DNA of 64,000 nucleotides from assembly GCA_964526295.1 (NCBI GenBank), contig CAZGKW010000009.1, positions 57,351-121,350 of the forward strand. Reading direction: 5' to 3'. This document shows, one piece after another, positions 30,087 through 37,852 of the stretch. Every line of letters starts with the position of its first letter. The first letter of the stretch is position 1. The DNA comes from CAZGKW01 sp964526295 (GTDB lineage Bacteria; Planctomycetota; Phycisphaerae; FEN-1346). Below the pieces are notes generated by a model that made no database searches, was not told where the DNA came from, and saw only the letters and a program-made list of their open reading frames with translations. A program made the translations under genes and the position numbers.

Positions 30087-30102
30087 AGCAAACCTGGTGC
30101 CA
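30087..30102 (-). promoter_or_regulatory. sigma-54 (-24/-12) promoter of glnA
   Basis: Read on the minus strand: TGGCAC, 5 bp, TTGCT. Both invariant GG and GC are present. Start of transcription would be near 30076, giving a leader of about 103 nt before glnA. Confidence 0.85.
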
Positions 30103-30145
30103 AACGCCGGGTCTGCCCGCCTCCCCTTCCTCGCTCCACCGCTGG

Positions 30146-30166
30146 AAAAGACACTAAGTGTCTTTT
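30146..30166. promoter_or_regulatory. 21-bp palindrome, candidate activator site for glnA (proximal)
   Basis: AAAAGACACT-A-AGTGTCTTTT, a perfect inverted repeat around one base, centred at 30156, about -80 from the inferred glnA start. It is A-rich then T-rich, so a bidirectional terminator or a dispersed repeat is the alternative. Confidence 0.55.
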
Positions 30167-30209
30167 TTGCCGCCATAACCCCTTGTCCTACGATGACTTA
30201 GCGCTCAGA

Positions 30210-30230
30210 AAAAGACACTTAGTGTCTTTT
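30210..30230. promoter_or_regulatory. 21-bp palindrome, candidate activator site for glnA (distal)
   Basis: AAAAGACACT-T-AGTGTCTTTT, the same sequence as the proximal copy apart from the central base. Its centre at 30220 is 64 bp from the other, close to six helical turns, and about -144 from the inferred start. Confidence 0.55.
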
Positions 30231-30306
30231 CGGTGTCTCTTTGGTCTGCCGGGGACGCCCCCGGAGGGCAGTGAGCGGCGTGCTCGGGCCGATGCCGGGC
30301 GGCAAC

Positions 30307-30359
30307 GGCCCTACATTTGCGTAGGCTGGGTCTGCCAAATCCTACGCGACTGTAGGGCC
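30307..30359 (-). terminator. nested hairpin after glnK
   Basis: GGCCCTACA (30307-30315) pairs with TGTAGGGCC (30351-30359), and inside it GCGTAGG pairs with CCTACGC, leaving a 15-nt loop. It starts 8 bp past the glnK stop. Another hairpin (CCGGGG-ACG-CCCCCGG) follows near 30252. Likely terminates or stabilises the amt-glnK transcript. No U-run is present. Confidence 0.5.
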
Positions 30360-30366
30360 AGCTGGC

Positions 30367-30708
30367 TCAGCCGATCGCCAGGTTGCCCTTTTCGCCCGTC
30401 CGAATCCGGATGCACTCCGGCAGATCCAGGATGAAGATCTTGCCGTCGCCGATCTGGCCCGTCCGGGCCCCGGTGATGATACCGTCGATCGTCCGCTTGA
30501 CGAAGTCTTCGTTGACGGCGATTTCCAGGCGGACCTTCTTCAAGAGGTTCACCTCCATCTCGACGCCGCGGTACGACTCGGTATAGCCCCGCTGCTGGCC
30601 GCAGCCCATGGCGTTCGTGACGGAGATCTTGTAGACCTCCCGCTCGTAAAGGGCCTGTTTGACGTCGCCCAGCTTCTCGGGCTGAATGTAAGCGATGACT
30701 AGTTTCAC
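30367..30708 (-). CDS. glnK: PII nitrogen regulatory protein (GlnK/GlnB)
   Basis: 113 residues of the trimeric PII family, which reports 2-oxoglutarate and ATP/ADP and gates AmtB. The T-loop QQRGYTESYRGVEMEVNLL and the C-terminal signature TGQIGDGKIF are clear. The residue equivalent to Tyr51, uridylylated in proteobacteria, is Met51 here. Control by UMP transfer is therefore unlikely and direct effector binding is expected. It is 21 bp downstream of amt, the classic amtB-glnK pairing with the order reversed. RBS: AGGGAGCACC. Confidence 0.95.
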   Translation of the reverse strand: MKLVIAYIQPEKLGDVKQALYEREVYKISVTNAMGCGQQRGYTESYRGVEMEVNLLKKVRLEIAVNEDFVKRTIDGIITGARTGQIGDGKIFILDLPECIRIRTGEKGNLAIG

Positions 30709-30729
30709 GGGTGCTCCCTCCTTCCCGGA

Positions 30730-32112
30730 TCAGGTGGTGGTGAAGATCTGGAAGCCCGCGTAGGCCTCCATGCCGTGCTCCCCGATGTCGAGGCCCCGCA
30801 GCTCCTCCTGGCGGCTGACGCGCAGGCCGACCGTCCGCTTGATGGCGTAGAAGACCAGGCCCATCGTGCCCATGGCGAACGCGCTGACGCAAAGGACACC
30901 CAGGAGCTGGACGCCGAGCTGGGCGACGCCGCCTCCGAAGAACAACCCTTCCCGCGCCAGGCCTGTCTCGACGCCGTCGATCATCGTCCGGCCAAAAAGG
31001 CCCACCGCCAGTGTACCCCAGACGCCGTTCATCCCGTGGACCGGCACGGCCCCGACGGGGTCGTCGACGCCGATGCGGTCGAGCCACGTGACGCCGAAGG
31101 TAACCACGACGCCGCCGACCGCGCCGATGGCCAGGGCCGCCCCCGGGGCGACGCAGGCACACGGGGCGGTGATCGCCACCAGGCCCGCCAGGGCCCCGTT
31201 CATCGTCATCGACAGGTCGGGTTTGCCGAAGAGCATCCAGACCGAGACCATGGCCGAGACGGCGCCGGCGGCGGCGGCCAGGTTCGTGTTCATCGCCACC
31301 AGGGCCGCCAAGTCCGCCGCCCCTTCGCCACTGACGCCCAGCGTCGAGCCGGGGTTGAAGCCGAACCAGCCGAACCACAGGATGAACACGCCGAGGGCTG
31401 CCAGCGGGATGCTGTGGCCCGCGATGGCGTTGATCTTCCGGGCGTTCCCCTTGGTCATGTACTTGCCGATCCGGGGGCCGAGCAGGATCGTACCAACGAA
31501 GGCGATCCACCCGCCCGTGGCGTGGACGACTGTCGAGCCGGCGAAGTCGAAGAACCCCAGGCCATAGTCCTCGGCCACGAGCCAGCCGCCGCCCCAGACC
31601 CAATGGCCGATGACGGGGTAGACCACCGCGCTGACGACCACGGTATACATCAGGTAGGCGGGGAACTTCATGCGTCCGGCCATGCCGCCGGCGACGATCG
31701 TCGCCGCCGCCCCGCAGAACGCCGCCTGAAACAGCCAGTGGCTCCACAGGGGCACGTCCTGGGCGGGTGCCCCGAGCAGGGCGAAGCCGCTCGTCCCGAT
31801 AAGGCCGTTGCCGGAGCCGAACATGAAGGCGTAGCCTACCAGAAAGAACATGACGCTGGCCACGCAGTAGTCGAGCCAGTTCTTCATCAGGATGTTGCAT
31901 GTGTTTTTGGCCCGGATGAAACCGGCCTCGACCAGGCCGAACCCCGCCTGCATGAAGAAGACCAGGAACGCCGCCACCAGCACCCAGACGGTGTCGACGG
32001 CCCGCCCGACCCGGTCCAGGCCCGGCTCGGCGGCCGGCTCGGCGGCCCAGAGGGGCCCCCCGGCGGCCAGAACGACACCGAGCACGACGACGATGGCGGC
32101 GATGCGTTTCAC
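30730..32112 (-). CDS. amt: ammonium transporter (Amt), first copy
   Basis: 460 residues from the GTG at 32112, preceded by GAAAGGAGA; the upstream extension has no RBS. A cleavable signal peptide (KRIAAIVVVLGVVLAAGGPLWAA) precedes eleven helices. The conserved Asp/His core FDFAGSTVVHATGG and the second pore His in PVHGMNGVWG form the twin-His ammonium path. The tail IGEHGMEAY binds PII in related proteins. It takes up ammonium across the inner membrane. Own sigma-54 promoter at 32199-32214. Confidence 0.95.
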   Translation of the reverse strand: MKRIAAIVVVLGVVLAAGGPLWAAEPAAEPGLDRVGRAVDTVWVLVAAFLVFFMQAGFGLVEAGFIRAKNTCNILMKNWLDYCVASVMFFLVGYAFMFGSGNGLIGTSGFALLGAPAQDVPLWSHWLFQAAFCGAAATIVAGGMAGRMKFPAYLMYTVVVSAVVYPVIGHWVWGGGWLVAEDYGLGFFDFAGSTVVHATGGWIAFVGTILLGPRIGKYMTKGNARKINAIAGHSIPLAALGVFILWFGWFGFNPGSTLGVSGEGAADLAALVAMNTNLAAAAGAVSAMVSVWMLFGKPDLSMTMNGALAGLVAITAPCACVAPGAALAIGAVGGVVVTFGVTWLDRIGVDDPVGAVPVHGMNGVWGTLAVGLFGRTMIDGVETGLAREGLFFGGGVAQLGVQLLGVLCVSAFAMGTMGLVFYAIKRTVGLRVSRQEELRGLDIGEHGMEAYAGFQIFTTT

Positions 32113-32198
32113 AGGACGGTCTCCTTTCGCTTGGGTCCGCGGCTTCGCGTGGCGGGCGCCGTGCGGCTGCATGGGCCGCGTCAATAGGCACCTGCTTT

Positions 32199-32214
32199 CG
32201 CAAAGCGCGTGCCA
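32199..32214 (-). promoter_or_regulatory. sigma-54 promoter of amt-glnK
   Basis: Minus strand: TGGCACG, 4 bp, TTGCG. The -24 box is perfect. Inferred start near 32188 gives a 76-nt leader to the GTG of amt. Confidence 0.85.
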
Positions 32215-32383
32215 CAGGCGAACGGAACGGCGTAAGTCCTTACTGACTAAGTGCTTGCACGCAGACCCCGGGTCTAAGCCCCCCGGCGGATGCCTACCCG
32301 GATGTCGAAGCGGTTCCGTGTTCCGCCCTCCCGGAAGGCCGTGCCAGCCCCTTCTACAGTGCCATGGACTCCCCGCACCGGCC

Positions 32384-32511
32384 TAATACGACAACGCCAG
32401 TTCGCTACTTCATCCCGCCTGGCGGCCTTCCCAGGCCGCCAGAAACTCGCTTCAGGCCCGATCGCGGCGGCCTGGGAAGGCCGCCGCGCGGCAAGTGGCG
32501 TTGTAGTACTA
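32384..32511. repeat. 128-bp MITE-like double hairpin
   Basis: The ends form an imperfect terminal inverted repeat of about 20 bp (TAATACGACAACGCCAGTT against TAGTACTACAACGCCACTT). Inside, a 20-bp block at 32421-32440 is repeated exactly in inverted orientation at 32466-32485, and each block is itself a hairpin with GGCGGCCT/AGGCCGCC arms. The right end overlaps the stop codon of the second amt (32509-32511). No transposase is encoded. Confidence 0.8.
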
Positions 32512-33849
32512 AGTCGTCGTGAAGATCTGGAAGCCCCCGTAGGCCTCCATGCCGTGCTCCCCGATGTCCAGGCCCCGTAGCTCCTCGTCGCGGCTGACGC
32601 GAAGGCCGACCGTCTTGGAGATCGCGAAGAACAGCCCGAGGCCCAGACCGAACGCCCACACGAACGCCGTGCCCGCACCCAGTAGCTGCACCCCGAGCTG
32701 CCCCACACCCCCTCCGTAGAAGAGGCCGGACTCGGTGTTGAAAAGGCCCACGGCCAGCGTTCCCCAGGCACCGCAGACGCCGTGGACGCTGACCGCACCG
32801 ACGGGGTCGTCGACCTTGAGGATGCGGTCGATGGCCAGTACCGAGAGGACCACCAGGACACCCGCCGCCAGGCCGATGGCCACCGCCCCGAGGGGCGAGA
32901 CCCCGTCGCACCCGGCCGTGATCGCCACCAGGCCGGCCAGAGCCCCGTTCAGGGCCATCGAGGCGTCCGGTTTGCCCAGAACGAGCCACGCGGTCGCCAT
33001 GGCCGTCACGGCACCGGCCGCTGCGGCCAGGTTCGTCGTGACGGCGATGTAGCCGATCGAGCCGTCGCCGACGGTGGTCGAGCCCGGATTGAAGCCGAAC
33101 CAGCCGAACCACAGGATGAAGACGCCCAGGGCGGCCAGGGGCAGGTTGTGGCCCATGATGGCCCGGGGCCGCCGGTCGGGGCCGTACTTGCCGATGCGGG
33201 GGCCGAGGACGATGGCCCCGGCCAGCGCCAGCCACCCGCCCACGGAGTGGACGACCGTCGAGCCGGCGAAGTCGAGGAACCCCAGGTCCGCCAGCCACGC
33301 CCGGTTGCCCTCGATCAGCAGGTTCCCCCAGGCCCACCCGCCGAAGACGGGGTAGATCAGGAGCGTGATGGCAGCGCTGTAGAGGAGGTAGCCGACGAAC
33401 CGGGTCCGCTCGGCCATGGCCCCGGAGACGATCGTCGCCGCCGTGGCCGCGAACACGGTCTGGAAGATGAGGAACGTGAACTCCCAGCCGCCGGCCTCCG
33501 CGCCCCGCAGGGCGAAGTGCGACGTGCCGAACAGACCGTTCGACGCCCCGAACATCAGGCCGAAGCCCACCAGAAAAAACGCGAGCGTCCCGACCGAGAA
33601 GTCCATCAGGTTCTTCATCAGGATGTTGACGGCGTTCTTGGCCCGCGTAAAGCCCGCCTCGACCATGGCGAATCCGGCCTGCATGAAGAAGACCAGGAAC
33701 GCCGCCACGCACGTCCAGACGATGTTGACGTTGGTCTGGAGCTGGTCGGAGAGCGCTTCGGGGGTGAGGGGGCCCGTCTCCGCTCGCGCCGTTGAGGCTG
33801 TCAGCCCCAGCGCCGCCAAGCCTGCCAGGATGAGTCGCGCCGTTCTCAT
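32509..33849 (-). CDS. amt: ammonium transporter (Amt), second copy
   Basis: 446 residues with a signal peptide (RTARLILAGLAALGLTASTARA), the Asp/His core FDFAGSTVVHSVGG, the second His in SVHGVCGAWG and the same IGEHGMEAY tail as the first copy, so PII control is possible for both. The two copies are clearly paralogous, both ending GGFQIFTTT-like. The stop codon lies in the end of a MITE-like element. RBS GAAGGGA. It is downstream of the outer-membrane barrel gene, 63 bp apart, likely one transcript. Confidence 0.95.
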   Translation of the reverse strand: MRTARLILAGLAALGLTASTARAETGPLTPEALSDQLQTNVNIVWTCVAAFLVFFMQAGFAMVEAGFTRAKNAVNILMKNLMDFSVGTLAFFLVGFGLMFGASNGLFGTSHFALRGAEAGGWEFTFLIFQTVFAATAATIVSGAMAERTRFVGYLLYSAAITLLIYPVFGGWAWGNLLIEGNRAWLADLGFLDFAGSTVVHSVGGWLALAGAIVLGPRIGKYGPDRRPRAIMGHNLPLAALGVFILWFGWFGFNPGSTTVGDGSIGYIAVTTNLAAAAGAVTAMATAWLVLGKPDASMALNGALAGLVAITAGCDGVSPLGAVAIGLAAGVLVVLSVLAIDRILKVDDPVGAVSVHGVCGAWGTLAVGLFNTESGLFYGGGVGQLGVQLLGAGTAFVWAFGLGLGLFFAISKTVGLRVSRDEELRGLDIGEHGMEAYGGFQIFTTT

Positions 33850-33912
33850 GGACCGTCCCTTCCTCGTGGGGTGCTTTCGGAGTCCTCTCCCGGATGCCGC
33901 GCGGGCCAGGGC

Positions 33913-34740
33913 TCAGAAGGCCACGCTCAATGTCAGGCCCGCCCAGAAGGCGTCCCGGTTGCCCACCGCGCCCAGGTCGTCGTCGAGGAACCAGGCGTAG
34001 CTGGCCGCCGGCGTCAGCGTCACCCGCTCTCCGATCTGGAAGGGCAGGCCGACCGAGACGGTGGCGTCGGCGAAGCCGGACCCGACGCCCGGGGCGTAGT
34101 AAAACTCGTTGTGCTTCCGCGAGCCCCACGCCGCGCTCGCCGCCAGGTCCACCGACATCGCCACGTCCTCGGCGGGCTTCCAGACCTCCTCGAAGGTGTG
34201 GCCCACCGAGAAGACGAGGTACGTGCCGTCGTGCTCGTCGAGGTCCTGGTAGACCGTCAGCGTCGGGGCGCAGGGGCAGTCGACGCCGACCGCGGCGTAG
34301 ACCTCCGTCGTGTCGAAGACATGGGCCTGGGGGAACTGGTAGTGGATGCCGCCGATCGAGAAGTTCAGCATCTTGTAGCTGAACGAGTAGTCGAGGGTGT
34401 AGTCGATCTCGAGGGCCTGCCACTCGAAGTCGTTCGTGTCGGTCGTGTCGATGTTGGCCCAGACGTTCAGCGAGAGCCCCTCGTAGGCGACCGTGACGGC
34501 GGGCTGCACGACGGGGTCTTCGGTCACGTCGATGCCCCGCCAGACGTACTTCGAGTTGTAGGTGAGGTCGAAGCTGAGGGACCAGGGGCCCCCGTCGGGG
34601 GGTTCAAGGGCCCCTTCGGGGGGAACGCCCGCCAGGGCAGGGGCCGAGGCGGGGGACTCTCCATACTCGGCCGCCGCCGCGGGGGCGGGCAGGCCGAAGA
34701 CCAGACAGGCGACCAGCGCCGTCAATGCGAATCGATCCAT
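33913..34740 (-). CDS. outer-membrane beta-barrel protein
   Basis: 275 residues from the ATG at 34740 with GAGAGGA upstream. A signal peptide of about 23 residues is followed by a short linker, then alternating aromatic beta-strands (SLSFDLTYNSKYVWRG, FSYKMLNFSIGGIHYQF). The last strand ends in Phe (GLTLSVAF), the usual signal for outer-membrane insertion. The size suggests a barrel of roughly 12 strands. It precedes amt and a sigma-54 promoter lies upstream, so it may be a pore for ammonium or small nitrogen compounds; that role is inference. Confidence 0.85.
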   Translation of the reverse strand: MDRFALTALVACLVFGLPAPAAAAEYGESPASAPALAGVPPEGALEPPDGGPWSLSFDLTYNSKYVWRGIDVTEDPVVQPAVTVAYEGLSLNVWANIDTTDTNDFEWQALEIDYTLDYSFSYKMLNFSIGGIHYQFPQAHVFDTTEVYAAVGVDCPCAPTLTVYQDLDEHDGTYLVFSVGHTFEEVWKPAEDVAMSVDLAASAAWGSRKHNEFYYAPGVGSGFADATVSVGLPFQIGERVTLTPAASYAWFLDDDLGAVGNRDAFWAGLTLSVAF

Positions 34741-35350
34741 TGTTCGTTCCTCTCGCGCGATTGTGCAGGCGATTAACACAATTGTGCCACCCCGCTGGGG
34801 TGCCGACGGCCCTTTTCCGGACCCCCGGAGGGGGTCCACTGCCCCCATTTGCCAGCCCCCTGCGCCCCCCCACGGGGCAAGGGTCCGGGCCACTTTCTCG
34901 AGTCGGGGCCTTTTCCCTCGTCGTGCCGGCCGTCACAAAAACGGGTCCATCACAGAAACGGATCCAGCACCTTTTTCCGCGCGGTGTCCGGAAACGAACC
35001 CGGGCCCCCTTTTTGTGCCGGCGCACTTTTCGCGCGGCGTTCAGCGCCGGCGCGCCTCGCGTGCGGCGCCGGCTGCGGTGGCCGGAGCTACCCGGCGGGC
35101 ACGGGCGCATTTCGGCGTGCCGGTATCCGCAGCACCTCAGGCGTCCGATGTCACAGAGCACGAACCGCCCCGGCACGGGCAGTCGGTGCCCTCAGGTGCA
35201 AGGGACGTGCCAATCGCGCCCGAGAAATCGGCGTCGCTCGCGTAAGGTTATGGGAGACAAAGAGTTACGGCAGACTGATGTCCACTTCACGGCAGGGGAT
35301 CGCATGGCGGGAAGCCACAGAAATGTAGGACATGGCCGCCGCAACGACGC
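34741..35350 (-). other. 610-bp gap: long leader or sRNA region with direct repeats
   Basis: No credible gene was found. It contains a 17-bp tandem direct repeat at 34933-34966 (TCACAAAAACGGGTCCA and TCACAGAAACGGATCCA, two differences). Two related GCACCTTTTTCCGCGCGG-like segments begin near 34968 and 35021, and a GGACCCCC/GGGGGTCC hairpin lies near 34820. A perfect CACAATTGTG palindrome sits at 34777-34786. If the promoter at 35197 is active, about 446 nt of this is transcribed ahead of the barrel gene. Confidence 0.5.
35197..35212 (-). promoter_or_regulatory. sigma-54 promoter, perfect consensus
   Basis: Minus strand: TGGCACG, 4 bp, TTGCA, every consensus base present. Inferred start near 35186, far upstream (about 446 nt) of the next coding start at 34740. 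Confidence 0.85.
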
Positions 35351-36922
35351 TCAGGTACGAAACCGCTTCAGCTCGATCCCGTATTTCTTCACCCGAAGGC
35401 CCATGATCCGCTCCGACACACCCAGCGATCGGGCCGCCTGGGCCATGTTCCCCCGCGAGCTCTTCAGGGCATCCAGCACCATTTCCCGCTCCACGGCGTT
35501 CAGGGCCGCCTCCAGGTTGCTCGTGGGCGTCGTGCCGCTGGCCTCGGCCGTCTGGAGCGTCGGGGGCAGGTGGTGGCCGTGGATGACGTCGTCCTCGGTC
35601 AGCAGGACGGCCCGCTCGATGCAGTTCTCCAGCTCCCGGACGTTGCCCGGCCAGTGATAGCTCATCAGCATGTCGATGGCGGGCGTCGAGATGCGGCGGA
35701 CCCGCTTGCTGTGGGCCTTGTTGTACTTCTCCACGAAATGGTCCGCCAGCAGCGGGATGTCCGTCTTCCGCTCCCTCAGGGGCGGCACGTGGATCGGAAA
35801 GACGTTCAGCCGGTAGTACAGATCCTGGCGGAACTCGCCCCGCTCCACCAGGGCCTCCAGGTCGCGGTTCGTCGCCGTGATGACCCGGGCGTCGGTCCGC
35901 AAGGTCTGGCTGTTGCCCACGCGGCGGAACTCCTTCTCCTGGAGGACGCGCAGGAGCAGGATCTGCGTGTTCGCCGACAGGTCGCCGATCTCGTCCAGGA
36001 AGATCGTCCCCCCGTCGGCCACCTCGAAGTCCCCCTTCCGCTGGGTCACCGCCCCCGTAAAGGCCCCCTTCTCGTGGCCGAACAGCTCGCTCTCGACGAT
36101 CGACTCGGGCAGGGCCCCGATGTTGACCCGGACGAACGGCTTCGACGCCCGGGGGCTGCTGTAGTGGATGGCGTGGGCCACCAGCTCCTTTCCCACGCCG
36201 CTCTCGCCCCTGAGGAGGACCGTCGCGCTGGACTTGGCGACCTGAACCACCAGGTCGTAGACCGTCTGCATGGCCTTGGAGCGGCCGATGATGTTGGCCG
36301 GGCGGAACCGCTCCTCCAACTCGTGCCGCAGGCGGGTCGTCTCGGCCAGCAACCGCTCCCGCTCCTCCTGCGCCTGCTGCCGCAGGCGCACGGCCTGGGC
36401 GATCATCGACGCGATGATCGAGAGCAGCCGCACGTCCTCCTCCAGCGAGATGCCGTCGGCGAACAGCCGGTCCGCGCTGAGCGTCCCGATGACCTGCCCC
36501 TCGAGCTTGATCGGGACGCAGATGAACGAGATGTCCCGCCGCTCCAGCCCGTCGCGGACGCCCGTCCGGTCCAGAAACAGGGGCTCCTCGCTGACGCGGG
36601 GGACGATGGCCGGCCGGCCCGTCTCGACGACCTTGCCTGTGACGCCTTCGCCGATCCGGTACCGGCCCCGCTCCTGCTGCTTCGACGAGAGGCCGATGCC
36701 GGCGGCCACCCGGACCTCGCCCGTCTGCCGGTTCACCAGCGACAGGGTCCCGTGGACCATGCCCATGTGGTTGGAGATGGCCTCCAGGACGGGCATGAAG
36801 ACCTGCTCCAGCTCCAGGGTCCGGTCGAGGACCTGGCTGATCTCAAACAGCAGCGACAGCTCGCGGACCTTCCGTTCGACGTCGATCTCGTGGTTCCGCG
36901 TGGCTGAGTGCTCCGGAGTCAC
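35351..36922 (-). CDS. NifA-like sigma-54 activator (GAF-AAA-HTH)
   Basis: 523 residues. A GAF sensor domain (about 25-180) is followed by the AAA+ core: Walker A GESGVGKE at 239-246, the sigma-54 contact loop GAFTGA at 286-291, Walker B GGTIFLDE at 304-311. The C-terminal Fis-type HTH (GNMAQAARSLGVSERIMGLRVKKYGI) resembles that of NifA. No nif genes are in the window. With three -24/-12 promoters in the same island, it is the natural candidate activator of glnA, amt-glnK and barrel-amt. GAF ligand unknown. Confidence 0.92.
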   Translation of the reverse strand: MTPEHSATRNHEIDVERKVRELSLLFEISQVLDRTLELEQVFMPVLEAISNHMGMVHGTLSLVNRQTGEVRVAAGIGLSSKQQERGRYRIGEGVTGKVVETGRPAIVPRVSEEPLFLDRTGVRDGLERRDISFICVPIKLEGQVIGTLSADRLFADGISLEEDVRLLSIIASMIAQAVRLRQQAQEERERLLAETTRLRHELEERFRPANIIGRSKAMQTVYDLVVQVAKSSATVLLRGESGVGKELVAHAIHYSSPRASKPFVRVNIGALPESIVESELFGHEKGAFTGAVTQRKGDFEVADGGTIFLDEIGDLSANTQILLLRVLQEKEFRRVGNSQTLRTDARVITATNRDLEALVERGEFRQDLYYRLNVFPIHVPPLRERKTDIPLLADHFVEKYNKAHSKRVRRISTPAIDMLMSYHWPGNVRELENCIERAVLLTEDDVIHGHHLPPTLQTAEASGTTPTSNLEAALNAVEREMVLDALKSSRGNMAQAARSLGVSERIMGLRVKKYGIELKRFRT

Positions 36923-37103
36923 CCTCTCCCTCCGTCGGCGTGTCTGCGCCGCCGCACCCCCAGACCCCTGGAGGGCGGCCCCTTACCCCTGCTGCGGGAA
37001 TTGTTAGCGTCTTATGATAAGGGTCGAACGGGCCCGTCCCAAGCGTTTTTCCGCCGCCCGGTCCGGCGGGGGAGTCGAACGGGCCGCTTTGGCTGCCTCT
37101 GTC
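36923..37103. other. gap upstream of the activator gene, no gene seen
   Basis: Non-coding on both strands. It must hold the activator promoter on the minus strand, but I found no convincing -35/-10 or -24/-12 pair. The activator start lies close to a CTCTCCCTC tract (36923-36932). Confidence 0.35.
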
Positions 37104-37174
37104 GGTCTCCCCTGGCGGGAGAGAGGGTGCCTGCCCGCCCGCCGTAGCCTTGGCGAAGGCGGGGGTGAGGGGGA
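37104..37174. repeat. CTCTCCC-type hairpin repeat, extended copy
   Basis: GTCTCCCCTGGCGGGAGAGAGG, with further CCCGCC/GGCGGG pairing around CCGTAGCCTTGGCGAAGGCGGGGGTGAGGGG. Related to 7826 and 14979 but with an inserted GCCTTGGCGAAGGC hairpin. Confidence 0.55.
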
Positions 37175-37194
37175 GGAGCTCAAGTCGGGCAAGG

Positions 37195-37677
37195 TTAAAG
37201 ACTTCCGTTCTCTCGGCGCGTTGCTGTCCCGGCACGATTTCTTACTGGCTTGAGCTCGGATTTGAGGGCAATTCTGAGGGCAACGGCCGATTCCTTCGTG
37301 TCGGAGGGGCCGCTCGTCACGGCCACGACGTTGAAGTTCGCATCGTAGACGTAGCCGAGCGTCTCGCTGCCGCCCGCGTCCGTGCAGTCGCCGTCGGAGT
37401 CCGTGTCCTCGTCCCGCCGGACGGGCGCGTCGATGTAGTGGGCCCCCCAGACGTACTGGTACTTGACGCCCGTCGCGACGGGCGCGGCCGTGCCCTGGTC
37501 GTCCTCGAACCGCTCCTCGACCACCTGCCAGGAGGTCCTGTAATAGTAGTCCGTCCGGTCCCAGTTGGCCCCGTCCTTGACGGCCTTCGGGACGCCGCGC
37601 CGATTCATGCCGTCATAATAGTACTCGGCGACCGTGTTGCCGGAGCTTTTCACCTCGACGAGACGGTTGCGGCGTGA
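37195..37677 (-). pseudogene. RHS/YD-repeat protein remnant
   Basis: The frame holds a stretch typical of RHS-family YD-repeat proteins: RLVEVKSSGNTVAEYYYDGMNRR, DYYYRTSWQVVEERFEDD, VKYQYVWGAHYIDAPVRRDED, and LGYVYDANFNVVAVTSG. An RHS core is hundreds to thousands of residues, and here only about 135 remain. A stop precedes it in frame and unrelated sequence follows. No signal peptide, no toxin tip and no start with RBS. It is a leftover fragment, perhaps from deletion of a large polymorphic toxin or shell gene. Confidence 0.75.
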
Positions 37678-37777
37678 TTACGGGTCTCGGCGAGAGGTCC
37701 GTTTCCGTCGGCTCCGCCAGCTGCAACGGCGTCCCTTCGAGAGGGCGAGTTGTTGTCTAAGCGACCCGACACGAGTC

Positions 37778-37809
37778 TTGCGCGGTGGTTCTCTGCAACC
37801 ATCGCGCAA
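37778..37809. repeat. palindromic repeat, diverged copy
   Basis: TTGCGCGGTGGTT, CTCTGC, AACCATCGCGCAA, one mismatch in the stem. Lies 12 bp from the next copy. Confidence 0.65.
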
Positions 37810-37820
37810 AGGAGCACTTG

Positions 37821-37852
37821 CACGCGGCGGGTGCTCCAGACCCGCCGCGCAG
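37821..37852. repeat. GC-rich palindromic repeat
   Basis: CACGCGGCGGGT, GCTCCAG, ACCCGCCGCGC. The centre is the same as the copy in the antitoxin remnant at 2341. Confidence 0.75.

Noticed and set aside
32240..32262. ACTAAGTGCTTGC upstream of amt-glnK as a third copy of the glnA palindrome
   Set aside because: Only half of the palindrome matches and the symmetry is lost.
34773..34789. TGGCAC near the barrel gene as a fourth sigma-54 promoter
   Set aside because: The -24 box is perfect on the minus strand, but at the -12 position TGTTA replaces TTGCA and the essential GC is missing.
35351..36922. Calling the activator nifA and predicting nitrogen fixation
   Set aside because: The HTH resembles NifA, but no nif structural gene is present and all nearby sigma-54 promoters serve ammonium assimilation.
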